A DNA stretch of 38,208 bases. Origin: Bacteroidota bacterium (GTDB taxonomy: Bacteria > Bacteroidota > Bacteroidia > Sphingobacteriales > Sphingobacteriaceae). Under the pieces are notes generated by a model that did not search any database, was not told the DNA's origin, and was given only the letters and a program-made list of their open reading frames with translations. This document shows positions 9,938-18,163 of the stretch, piece after piece (the first letter of the stretch is position 1; every line of letters begins with the position of its first letter). Made by a program: the position numbers and the translations under genes. Where the stretch lies: assembly GCA_013288235.1 (NCBI GenBank), contig JABDCF010000005.1:1-38208 (forward strand), written 5' to 3'.

Positions 9938-11464
9938 TTATAATTGCAAGCCCGATATCTGAATTTTATTAAACTTTAAATGATAATATTGAGACAATAT
10001 GGGCGCGGGTTCATTCACTGTTTCGTAATAACTAAGCAATAAATATCCGTTGCTTATGGTTATCGAAGGATAGCTCCAGCCATAAATTGAAAGATCGCCT
10101 GTTTCAACATCTTTTATATGTTTCCAGGTGGCGCCTTTGTCTGACGATACAGATATACTTAATGGGTTTCTTGCTGTGGTACTGTTATTATGCACCGCCA
10201 GCAATTTTCCGGAAATATTCACGATTTCAGCAGGTGATGACGGGCTCTGAAGTGTACTCTGATATGGCGCACCCCACGTTCTGCAATTATCAGTAGTTAT
10301 TGAAAAATATTGAAAACCTGTCGATGTTCGCATGTTCATTAAACAAGTATCGCCCGATAGTTGAATTATCCTGGGCTCAAGGCCGCCACCAGCTACCGGC
10401 GGGGTAATCTTCGAACTCTTTGTCCAGGTTGCGCCGTTGTCGTCCGAATAAAAACAATAGTCAGTAAATGTAAAGCCAGCGGCAAATACAGGGTCAGAGG
10501 CTATTGGGACGACTATCCGGCCATTGTTAACTGCATGAATTGAAGCATTCATAAAAATATCGTAAACGCCTTCGTAAATAATTTGCGTTGGCGTTGTCCA
10601 TGTGGTACCATTGTCTGGCGATGTACACAAAAAAAGCCTTGTATCCCTCGTACTGTTTTTCACCAAAAAGTAACAATTTATCGAGTTAGCATCAACGCGG
10701 TGTAATGAAACACTCGAAACGTTTAAGTGGCCAATATTAGGTGAAACGGTGTATTCGCCTCCCCAAAGCGTCCCCGTAGTATCGGTACTTTTGCGTGCCG
10801 CTATGTAAGTAGGCGCAATATCAATAGACGAGCCGTAAAAATGCGTATAAACAGAAAGATAATAACCCGGGCAAGCTATAACATCGCCGGCGTAATTGGC
10901 AACATTTTGGGCAGATGCTAACGCTATGTAAGATTTTTGCCCTAACACTGTTTTTATTGCAATTTCTGTCTCGGATCCGGCTAGCTTTAACTGTGCCTGT
11001 AAAGGGGCATACAATCGGTTTATCTTGTTCACCTGCGCATTTAGTTGCTCTAATGGCTCGTTTAAAGATGAAACAATTGAGCTTGCGGCCAATTGGGCGT
11101 TTAGCGCGGTAATTTGAGTATAAGCCGTTTCAAGCTCATTGTTTAATGAGGCAGCCTGTGTTAAAAAAACGGCAATCAGCGATTTTAGTGTATCAATATT
11201 TATCTTCTTAGGTCCCGGTATGTTAGTAAGGTTCAAAATATCCGCATTAAGTGTGGTGCCAAAAGCATTTTCCTGCACCAACCCGCCCGATATCGAATCA
11301 CATTGTTTTTTTAGGGCATTAACTGCTGTTTGCAATATATTTACAGGTGAGCTGTTAGCAACCTGGATTACAGGAGGGACGGTATTGATTTGTTTGCGGC
11401 AGGAAATAACAGTTGCACCAATAAAAATTATGAGTATTACTAAAATAGACTTTCCTATTCTCAT
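9938..11464 (-). CDS. Stalked BNR/Asp-box sialidase-like lipoprotein, copy 2
   Basis: A protein of 508 aa with the same plan as its neighbours: a lipoprotein signal ending in TVISC (Cys 22), a polar helical stalk of about 150 residues, and a propeller of about 320 residues. Asp-boxes are STDTTGTLW, SPDNGTTW, SDDNGATW, TTDNCRTW and SSDKGATW, at roughly 50-residue steps from about 229. It aligns with copy 3 over its whole length with no net length difference. The propeller is far more similar than the stalk, where conservation is patchy (LNADILNL, KKINIDTLK, KSYIALASAQNVANYAGD). It lies 74 bases after copy 3, probably on the same transcript. Function is as for copy 1: binding or hydrolysis of a glycan, substrate unknown. 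Confidence 0.8.
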   Translation of the reverse strand: MRIGKSILVILIIFIGATVISCRKQINTVPPVIQVANSSPVNILQTAVNALKKQCDSISGGLVQENAFGTTLNADILNLTNIPGPKKINIDTLKSLIAVFLTQAASLNNELETAYTQITALNAQLAASSIVSSLNEPLEQLNAQVNKINRLYAPLQAQLKLAGSETEIAIKTVLGQKSYIALASAQNVANYAGDVIACPGYYLSVYTHFYGSSIDIAPTYIAARKSTDTTGTLWGGEYTVSPNIGHLNVSSVSLHRVDANSINCYFLVKNSTRDTRLFLCTSPDNGTTWTTPTQIIYEGVYDIFMNASIHAVNNGRIVVPIASDPVFAAGFTFTDYCFYSDDNGATWTKSSKITPPVAGGGLEPRIIQLSGDTCLMNMRTSTGFQYFSITTDNCRTWGAPYQSTLQSPSSPAEIVNISGKLLAVHNNSTTARNPLSISVSSDKGATWKHIKDVETGDLSIYGWSYPSITISNGYLLLSYYETVNEPAPILSQYYHLKFNKIQISGLQL

Positions 11465-11538
11465 GGCTTATTTGTGGCAAATATTGGCGGCACCAAAGGC
11501 CTAAGATATTAAAAAACCGGCATTTATATAAACAGGTT

Positions 11539-13065
11539 TTATAATGCCAATGTCGATATCTGAATTTTATTGAATTTTAAATGGTAATACTGCAGCGATA
11601 TTGGTTTAGGCATATTTACTGTTTCATAATAGCTAAGGAGTAAATACCCATTGCTTACTGTTACCGATGGATAACTCCACCCGTAAATTGCGGCACTGCC
11701 AGTTTCTATGTCTTTAACATGCCTCCATGTTGCACCTTTATCCGCGGAAACGGAGATACTTAAAGGGTTTCTTGACATGGCACTGTTATTATGTATAGCC
11801 AATAATTTTCCCGAAATATTTACAATTTCTGCCGGTGAGGAAGGGCTTTCAAGTGTACTTTTATACGGTTCTCCCCAGGTTTTGCAATTATCAGTACTTA
11901 TTGAGAAATACTGGAAGCCTGTTGATGTGCGCAGGTTCATTAAGCACGTGTCACCCGACAACTGAATTATTTTGGGCTCAAGACCGCCACCAGTTATTGG
12001 CGGTGTAAAACTTGAGCTTTTTGTCCAGCTTGAGCCTCCATTATCCGAATAAAAACAATAATCGCTAAAGATAAATCCGGCGGCGAATACGGGATCAGAC
12101 GCGATAGGAATAACTATCCGGCCATTATTAACTGCATGTATCGAACTATTCATAAAAATATCATACAGGCCTTCGTGAATGATTGAAACCGGCGGCGACC
12201 ATGTTGTGCCATTATCGGGCGAAGTGGCAAGATAAAGCCTTGTGTCAGCGGTGCTATTTTTAACCAAAAAATAACAATTGACAGTGTTTGGGTCAACCCG
12301 GTATAGTGAAACACTCGAAACGTTCAATTTACCAATGTTGGGCGAAACAGTAATTTCGTTGCCCCAAAGCACTCCGGTAGTATCAGTGCTCTTTCGCGCT
12401 GCTATAAAAGTTGCCGCCGTATCAGTTGAGTTCCGGTAAAAATGGGTATATACCGAAAGGTAATAGCCGGGGCAAGCAATAACATCGCCCGCATAATTAG
12501 CTACGTTTTGCGCAGAGGCCAAGGCTATATATGATTTTGAGCCAAGTGCTACCCTTATTGCAGTTTCTGTTTCCGATTCTGCCAATCCTAATTGCGCCGA
12601 TAGTGGCGAATATTGCTGATTTATCTTATTTAACTGGGCATCCGATTGCTCTACTATTGTAGTTAGCGTTGCAATGTTACTACTTGTATTTAGTTGCGTA
12701 TTCAGTGATGCAATTTGAGCACTGATTCCTGTTACCTGGGTACCTAAGGTTGCAGACTGGCTTAAAACCACTCCGATCAGCGTTTTAATTGAATCAACAT
12801 TTATTTTTTTACCTCCCGGGATAGTAGCGAGGTTTAAAATATTGGCATTGAGCGTTACTGCTGTTGCATTTTCCTGCGTTAAACTTGCCGATAACGAATC
12901 ACATCGTTTTTTTAAAGCGCTAACAGATACCTGTAGCGTATATAAGGTTGATATATTATCATTAGGTATTACGGGAGGTGCAGTATTAATTTGCTTCTGA
13001 CAGGATGTAATAATTGTGCCGATAAAAAACACCAGCATTATTAAAACAGTATTTGTTATTCTCAT
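11539..13065 (-). CDS. Stalked BNR/Asp-box sialidase-like lipoprotein, copy 3
   Basis: A protein of 508 aa and the first of the three copies in transcription order. The lipoprotein signal ends in IITSC (Cys 22), followed by a Ser/Thr/Asn/Gln-rich helical stalk (to about 175). The propeller has Asp-boxes STDTTGVLW, SPDNGTTW, SDNGGSSW, STDNCKTW and SADKGATW. The EPKIIQL...MNLRT and YGWSYPSVT...SYYET elements are shared with copies 1 and 2. Copies 2 and 3 are the closest pair, consistent with a later tandem duplication. A 450-base gene-free stretch separates it from the upstream WbpL-like gene, so the three copies may have their own promoter, though no consensus box was found. Confidence 0.8.
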   Translation of the reverse strand: MRITNTVLIMLVFFIGTIITSCQKQINTAPPVIPNDNISTLYTLQVSVSALKKRCDSLSASLTQENATAVTLNANILNLATIPGGKKINVDSIKTLIGVVLSQSATLGTQVTGISAQIASLNTQLNTSSNIATLTTIVEQSDAQLNKINQQYSPLSAQLGLAESETETAIRVALGSKSYIALASAQNVANYAGDVIACPGYYLSVYTHFYRNSTDTAATFIAARKSTDTTGVLWGNEITVSPNIGKLNVSSVSLYRVDPNTVNCYFLVKNSTADTRLYLATSPDNGTTWSPPVSIIHEGLYDIFMNSSIHAVNNGRIVIPIASDPVFAAGFIFSDYCFYSDNGGSSWTKSSSFTPPITGGGLEPKIIQLSGDTCLMNLRTSTGFQYFSISTDNCKTWGEPYKSTLESPSSPAEIVNISGKLLAIHNNSAMSRNPLSISVSADKGATWRHVKDIETGSAAIYGWSYPSVTVSNGYLLLSYYETVNMPKPISLQYYHLKFNKIQISTLAL

Positions 13066-13515
13066 GATTTGCTTTCGGCAATTTTTTATTTATATATTTT
13101 TAGTACATCTTAAATTACCACTCAATACCTTAATGAGGGCCTGATTTAAGTTGTTAACCTTTTTATTTATGTCGCAAATTTATCACCCCCGTTACTATAT
13201 GCTGAACAACGGCCCCTTAGTTTATTATTAAACCCTATAAATATGTTCATTATTTACCCGTACCTAAACGATAGGGGTTTTAAAAGAAAACAACTATAAT
13301 TACGCCTTAAACTTTAAACACACAACCCTATAAAAATAAGTCAAATAACCAATAAATCCAAAATTACAAATATTAACATATTATTAACTTATTGGTTTAA
13401 AGCACTCGCAGCTTATTTTACTTTACGGCTGTTTGTATTCAAACGATACATCGCGAATAAAAAAAATACATTTTAAATTTAATGCTATTGGCCGGGCGGC
13501 TAATTGCCGCGGTGT
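13066..13515. other. AT-rich gene-free stretch before the lipoprotein triplet
   Basis: About 450 bases with no supportable gene, between the WbpL-like gene and lipoprotein copy 3. It contains a short G+C hairpin right after the WbpL-like stop (13496-13510) and two copies of an AACCCTATAAA element (near 13230 and 13325). It probably holds the end of one transcript and the start of another, but no match to TAnnTTTG was found on the relevant strand. Confidence 0.4.
13496..13510 (-). terminator. Possible weak terminator after the WbpL-like gene
   Basis: GCGGC and GCCGC flank a 5-base loop (TAATT) six bases after the stop codon. A run of eight T's occurs on the minus strand but about 30 bases further on, so this is not a classical terminator. 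It may reduce read-through into the lipoprotein genes. Confidence 0.3.
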
Positions 13516-14460
13516 TTAATTCCATTTCATTAACCTTGGCTTTACCAGCACATAGGTTAATATCAATGGTAAAAGAGAGATTGAAAACACTGCTGCCAGT
13601 GATAGCCTGGTGTTGAAAACAACAAACAATATTATTATCAATTGCAAAATGGCATAGCCGGAAGAAATTAACAGGTGCGAGATTTTATGTTCATTAGCTA
13701 AAAACTGGTAAAAATGCAGTCTATGAGCCTTGAAAATATTTTGTTTAAGCCATACGCGGTGCGCAATTGTGAGTACCGAATCGATACCATAAACAGCAAG
13801 GAAAAGTATATAGGCCCAATTGCCGCTAACAAATATCAAACGCAGTATCAGCATTATTATCCATAGTGCTATGGTTACACTGCCTACATCGCCGGCAAAA
13901 CACTTTGCCTTTTTTCGGAAGTTAAAAAAAAGGAACGCTGCACAGGCAATAATAGGTACCCATATCATATCCTTTTCAATAAATGGCGTCTTGTATAGGT
14001 TAACATACTGCAATCCCCCCAATGCCACTAAACTATAGGCGCCGGTGATACCGTTAATGCCATCCATAAAGTTGTACATATTTATAACGCCTATTACCAT
14101 TATATAAAGCAGTACGCAAACGTAAACCGGCTCAAAATGAAATATGTTTAGGTAGAAAAATATAATAGTTACTGCTATCAAATGAAATAACAACCTTAAT
14201 TTGCTGGATAAGGTCAATATATCATCGGCAAAACTTATGGCGCCTATTACTAAAAGCCCCGATACGGGCAGCCAATAATCCGGGTGGATTATTGCGGTGC
14301 AAATAGCCGCCAGGATAAAGATTATGCCACCGCCCCTGATGGTAATATTTGCATGTGAGCTGCGTTCATTTGGATGATCGATGATGTTATAATGATCGGC
14401 AATACGAAAGTAAAGTAGCTCGGCAATAAAAAAAACAATGGGTAAAATCAGGTATAGCAT
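13516..14460 (-). CDS. WecA/WbpL-like undecaprenyl-phosphate HexNAc-1-phosphate transferase
   Basis: A protein of 314 aa, a polytopic membrane enzyme that would start the repeat unit by moving a HexNAc-1-phosphate (probably QuiNAc or FucNAc) from UDP to undecaprenyl-phosphate. Family motifs appear in order: NERSSHANITIRGGG near residue 36, the Asp pair FADDILTLSSKLRLL, NMYNFMDGINGITG, FAGDVGSV with the catalytic-loop Asp, and the His-rich cytoplasmic loop KAHRLHFYQ. About ten hydrophobic segments fit the MraY/WecA fold. It starts 5 bases after the reductase stop, so the two are translationally close. The sugar specificity is inferred from the WbpM-type and reductase partners. Confidence 0.88.
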   Translation of the reverse strand: MLYLILPIVFFIAELLYFRIADHYNIIDHPNERSSHANITIRGGGIIFILAAICTAIIHPDYWLPVSGLLVIGAISFADDILTLSSKLRLLFHLIAVTIIFFYLNIFHFEPVYVCVLLYIMVIGVINMYNFMDGINGITGAYSLVALGGLQYVNLYKTPFIEKDMIWVPIIACAAFLFFNFRKKAKCFAGDVGSVTIALWIIMLILRLIFVSGNWAYILFLAVYGIDSVLTIAHRVWLKQNIFKAHRLHFYQFLANEHKISHLLISSGYAILQLIIILFVVFNTRLSLAAVFSISLLPLILTYVLVKPRLMKWN

Positions 14461-14465
14461 AAGTT

Positions 14466-15398
14466 TTAACTTGAAAAACTTTGAATTGTTAATTTAAGAC
14501 CGTCTGTTGACGATAAAGGCAACTGCGAAATATTTAAAGCTCCTCTTATTTTTTTATTTGAGACTATATAGCTCTCGGTGAGTTTTTTTAACCTTTCCGA
14601 ATTTAGCGGTAAATGTAATTTATCCCCTGCTTTGGCCAAAAAGTTAATCATTCGCGGGCTTACCTTCCATAACTTAGGTTTTTTATTGTTTACCCCGGCA
14701 ATAATAGTTATTACATTATTTGTTGATAAAGCTATATCGTCAGCAACATTATAGACGCCACCTGGGATATTTTGGCCACTGATGATTTTTTCGATCACAA
14801 AATTCAAATTATCGATTGATAAAAAAGAACGCTTATTTGAGTAGGCTGCTAAAGGATAAGGTACACCTTTTCTCACAACTTTATATAACAGGTTCAGGTT
14901 TCCCTTGTTCCCCGGCCCGTGGATCATGCAGGGCCTCAAAATAAACAACCGCTTTCCCGCGGGAAGCTTTTGAACAAGCAAGTATTCTTCGGCTTTTTGT
15001 TTGGATTGGCCATAAGCGGTCTTGGGGTTAGGCACTACATCTTCATCCAATATACCATCCACTGTGTCGGCTGCTGCTTTTACACTGCTTAAGTACACGA
15101 ACGTACTGGCTTTGCTTTGCAGGAATATATCAAAAAGCTTTTTAGTGAGCGCTGTATTAACTTCAAAATATTCATTGGCATCCGAAGTGTTTTTTATGTC
15201 ATGCGCTTTTCCTGCAAGGTGGACAATAGCCTCAATGTCATGCCCCTTTATATCCGCAATATTGTCCCATGTAAACGATTGCCGTTGTTTCTCCGATGTA
15301 CGCGAGAGCGGGATTATAGCATATTGGCGCTGCCCGAGAAATTGCGCAAGGTTTGTGCCCACAAATCCGTTTACCCCCGAAATTAAAACATTGCTCAT
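14466..15398 (-). CDS. NAD-dependent epimerase/reductase, WbpV/WbpK-like
   Basis: A 310-residue extended SDR protein. The N-terminal Rossmann motif GVNGFVGTNLA binds NAD(P). VHLAGKAHD, the Ser of YLSSVKAAAD and the catalytic YGQSK (YxxxK) are all present. Encoded next to the WbpL-like transferase and in the same locus as a WbpM-type dehydratase, it most likely reduces the 4-keto intermediate to UDP-D-QuiNAc or UDP-D-FucNAc, as WbpV and WbpK do in Pseudomonas. A C4-epimerase role cannot be excluded from sequence alone. Its start overlaps the stop of the upstream glycosyltransferase by 4 bases. Confidence 0.82.
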   Translation of the reverse strand: MSNVLISGVNGFVGTNLAQFLGQRQYAIIPLSRTSEKQRQSFTWDNIADIKGHDIEAIVHLAGKAHDIKNTSDANEYFEVNTALTKKLFDIFLQSKASTFVYLSSVKAAADTVDGILDEDVVPNPKTAYGQSKQKAEEYLLVQKLPAGKRLFILRPCMIHGPGNKGNLNLLYKVVRKGVPYPLAAYSNKRSFLSIDNLNFVIEKIISGQNIPGGVYNVADDIALSTNNVITIIAGVNNKKPKLWKVSPRMINFLAKAGDKLHLPLNSERLKKLTESYIVSNKKIRGALNISQLPLSSTDGLKLTIQSFSS

Positions 15399-16564
15399 GG
15401 TAAATAATACGCTATTGATTTGGCCATATTGCTATTTATAGCCTCCCTTTTAAAGTTCTGTATAAATTCAGTCCTGAACGCTGTATGATAGGTGTATGCT
15501 TTCAATTGCCTTATCATCTCATCAACCTGGCCAGGCAAAAAAAGTATCCGGTTCGGAATGTTCTCAGCTATAAACTGGTTTGCAAAACCGGCTACGCCTG
15601 CAATAATTGGTTTATCGTAAGCCCCAAGCTCAAAAATTTTTGATGGCAGTACCTTTTCAAATGCTTCGTAATCGTTCAAATGCAAAAAAAAGAAATCCGA
15701 TTGCTCATAAACTTTGAGCAACTCCTTACGCGGGATAGGGTTCCTGATCTCAACATTAGTTACGTTTAATCTGTCCAATTCATCCGTAAGCTTATGCTTT
15801 ACCCCGCCATCACCAATAATTAAAAACTTATAGCTATTGCCCAGGGCTTTTGCTGCCTGCGGTATAATTTTATGTAATCCCTGCCCCTCGCCGATGTTAC
15901 CCGCATAGGTTATTACTTTGGTTTCATTAGTGCCGGCGGCAGTGGCGTTAAGGTTCAAAAACTCATCATCAATACCATTAGAGAAATAGGAATATTGAGG
16001 TTTTTTAAACTTAACAAAATACGATTCAAACCCGCCTGATATTAAATTGATATGGCTGGCATAATTAAAAACCTTCCTTTCAATGCGGTGTAACGCAGGC
16101 AGTACACCAGCCTTTAACATTTTATTTTTCAATACATCTTTAATGGTATCCACAAAAATATCCCTTATATCAAGGTATAAGGGAATGCGCCGCTTTTTGG
16201 CCACTTTATAACCAAGGTAAGCTGTAAACAAGCGCGAAGATGACGCAAAAACAAGATCGTATTTGTTAGTGGCTATTATTTTATTTACCTCAAAAAAATA
16301 GGTTTTGAAAGAGTTGATCTGATCTGCAAACCCGCTTTTATGCTTCGGTATCAGTATCCTGTTGATGGACAAATTGCCCCGTTGCTCAAATTCAGGCGCA
16401 CCAGAATCAAAGGTGCTGTACCTGTTTGGCAAAGTGGTAATTACATGTATTTCTGCCTTACCTTCAAGTTGCCTGGCAAGTTCTATAGCTAATGGCGAAT
16501 TGCGAAATGAGCCGGCACAAAGATCTGGTTCAAAATAAAAAGTGAGGTATAATATTTTTTTCAT
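15395..16564 (-). CDS. GT4-type glycosyltransferase
   Basis: A protein of 389 aa with a GT-B fold. The N-terminal part begins KILYLTFYFEPDLCAGSFR and continues with the acceptor-side elements LVFASSSRLFTAYLG and YLDIRDIFVDT. The C-terminal nucleotide-sugar domain shows VITYAGNIGEGQGLHKI, LIIGDGGVKHKL and the donor-binding stretch FEKVLPSKIFELGAYDKP, which is the E(x7)E-like element of GT4 enzymes. It resembles WbuB-type enzymes that act early in O-antigen assembly. It is one of only two non-initiating glycosyltransferase candidates in the locus, so it probably adds the second sugar. Donor and linkage are unknown. Confidence 0.85.
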   Translation of the reverse strand: MKKILYLTFYFEPDLCAGSFRNSPLAIELARQLEGKAEIHVITTLPNRYSTFDSGAPEFEQRGNLSINRILIPKHKSGFADQINSFKTYFFEVNKIIATNKYDLVFASSSRLFTAYLGYKVAKKRRIPLYLDIRDIFVDTIKDVLKNKMLKAGVLPALHRIERKVFNYASHINLISGGFESYFVKFKKPQYSYFSNGIDDEFLNLNATAAGTNETKVITYAGNIGEGQGLHKIIPQAAKALGNSYKFLIIGDGGVKHKLTDELDRLNVTNVEIRNPIPRKELLKVYEQSDFFFLHLNDYEAFEKVLPSKIFELGAYDKPIIAGVAGFANQFIAENIPNRILFLPGQVDEMIRQLKAYTYHTAFRTEFIQNFKREAINSNMAKSIAYYLP

Positions 16565-16570
16565 CGGTCA

Positions 16571-18163
16571 CTATAAAAACTTAATTACCAGGCCCAAATT
16601 TTTATCAAACCCGGCAATTATACAGTCAGCCTCTTTGTATAAATTAAAGCCAACCACATACTGGTACTTTTTCAACTCCAGTTTCACCGGAGCACTGAAA
16701 TTAATTACCGCAATGTTATCGATAATTATTAAATTATCTGAATTAATGGTCACAAGCCTGTCGGGATGAAAATGCAGGTATAGTTTTGCCGACGCGGTAT
16801 TGTCACCTTCAATTTTGTCCTCTATCACTATACTTTCGTCTTTAAAAACGAAGCTTCGTTGGTGAATCACGCCAAAGTTTCTTTTATATCCATCATGACG
16901 TGCCGTTAGTTCTGCAGCAGTTTCGCTAATGATTTCTGTTTTTGCGCGCCTGGCTACCCTGAACCCTCCCCAAACTTCCGATTGGTTTTCACCTTCCACG
17001 ACAACCGTGTTATGAGCGCAAGTAGCGCGTTCGATATTCCTTCGTTCGCCAATTTGGTAAGTTGAAGTCCCGACATCTACAATTAGAGGTATATCGTTAG
17101 CATACAAAACAAATGAAAGCGCATCTGCGTGGCTATGGCCGGGTTGGTATGATGGGCCGATCTTCCCAACATCTGCTACACATTCATATTTTGAGTTGCT
17201 GAATTTTTTGTATCCCGAACCATTAAAAGAGTGAGAGTTAGTATCCTTCAATCCAAGTTCGTCAGCAAAAAGCATTAATTGTTTTGTTCTGTAAGTTATC
17301 CCATCGGTACTATCATTAAAGTGTGGAACGTCCCCGTTTTTAAAACTGATATGGTTTAACCACCCTATCATTTTTATGGCTTGTTGCTGGGCAAATGCTA
17401 AAAATTCAATATCATGATCATCAACGTTCTTATAATAATCTATCAATTCCAATAGGCGGAAGAGGATGATCTGATGATACATAGGGCTTAATTCAAAATG
17501 ACCGCCATCATCCAATATCTGTTCGTTAAGCTCCTTATACAGTATTTGCTTTGCCTTTTGTTCCCAGTTTTTATTCTTAAAAAAGCATCCGCCCATTAAC
17601 AAAGCAAATGCATTTTCGAGTACATGGTTGCCCATTAAATGGTACTCGATGCGGCTATTTAAATAAGTTAGCTGGGAATATGTATCCTGAATTATGCCAG
17701 TGTCATCCTCTTTTTTATTCGACAGATAGCGGATAATATTCATCACCCTTAGCGAAACCGGGTACGGTTCAAGTTTCAGTCTATCGTCCGTTAGCCAGCT
17801 TTTTATATCAATAAGGTATGCGATTTTCGTTTCATCAGGCAAGTTATCCTGATGTAAAAAATTGAAATACTGCAGGTTATAATTCCATAATTTACCAAAC
17901 ACCTGATAGTTCCAATTGATATCTGAGCAGAAGTCTTTTTGAAGGTTCAGAAAATTAAAAGTACCGGCCGAATTTGTCGACTCGGCAGCAGAATATTTAT
18001 GTTTAAAATTCAGAAATGATACGCCAATATCCCCGGATACATTTGGCGCATAGTTATCCAATGTTTTATTTGGCTTTAAACGATAATACAGCTGATAAAA
18101 AACCTGTTGGCTTTTTAGATGCCTGACTGTATTAAATATCAAAGAAATCTTTTTAAACATCAA
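16571..18163 (-). CDS. Heparinase II/III-family protein of polysaccharide loci
   Basis: A protein of 530 aa. The N-terminal half is an alpha/alpha-toroid-like helical domain (HLMGNHVLENAFALLMGG near 180; GGHFELSPMYHQI near 220). The C-terminal half is the heparinase II/III beta domain with PGHSHADALSFVLY near 344, the His/Tyr-bearing DVGTSTYQIGERRNIERATCAHNTV (given here as DVGTSTYQIG and CAHNTV), and EVWGGFRVARRAK. No signal peptide is visible, unlike catabolic lyases of this fold. Relatives occur in many O-antigen and capsule loci beside wecB, GT4 and asnB genes, but their role there is unsettled. It overlaps wecB by 4 bases and lies 6 bases before the GT4 gene, so it is clearly part of the assembly operon. 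Confidence 0.85.
   Translation of the reverse strand: MMFKKISLIFNTVRHLKSQQVFYQLYYRLKPNKTLDNYAPNVSGDIGVSFLNFKHKYSAAESTNSAGTFNFLNLQKDFCSDINWNYQVFGKLWNYNLQYFNFLHQDNLPDETKIAYLIDIKSWLTDDRLKLEPYPVSLRVMNIIRYLSNKKEDDTGIIQDTYSQLTYLNSRIEYHLMGNHVLENAFALLMGGCFFKNKNWEQKAKQILYKELNEQILDDGGHFELSPMYHQIILFRLLELIDYYKNVDDHDIEFLAFAQQQAIKMIGWLNHISFKNGDVPHFNDSTDGITYRTKQLMLFADELGLKDTNSHSFNGSGYKKFSNSKYECVADVGKIGPSYQPGHSHADALSFVLYANDIPLIVDVGTSTYQIGERRNIERATCAHNTVVVEGENQSEVWGGFRVARRAKTEIISETAAELTARHDGYKRNFGVIHQRSFVFKDESIVIEDKIEGDNTASAKLYLHFHPDRLVTINSDNLIIIDNIAVINFSAPVKLELKKYQYVVGFNLYKEADCIIAGFDKNLGLVIKFL

Noticed and set aside
8080..13065. Phage tailspike or prophage origin of the stalk-propeller genes
   Set aside because: Each has a lipoprotein signal with Cys and there are no structural, lysis or integration genes nearby.
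8080..13065. Naming the propeller proteins as true exo-alpha-sialidase (nanH)
   Set aside because: The canonical (F/Y)RIP motif is not visible, so only a sialidase-like fold is claimed.
15022..15441. Plus-strand open frame of 139 codons opposite the epimerase gene
   Set aside because: Antisense shadow: Ser/Cys-rich translation with no recognisable domain, fully inside a well-supported gene.
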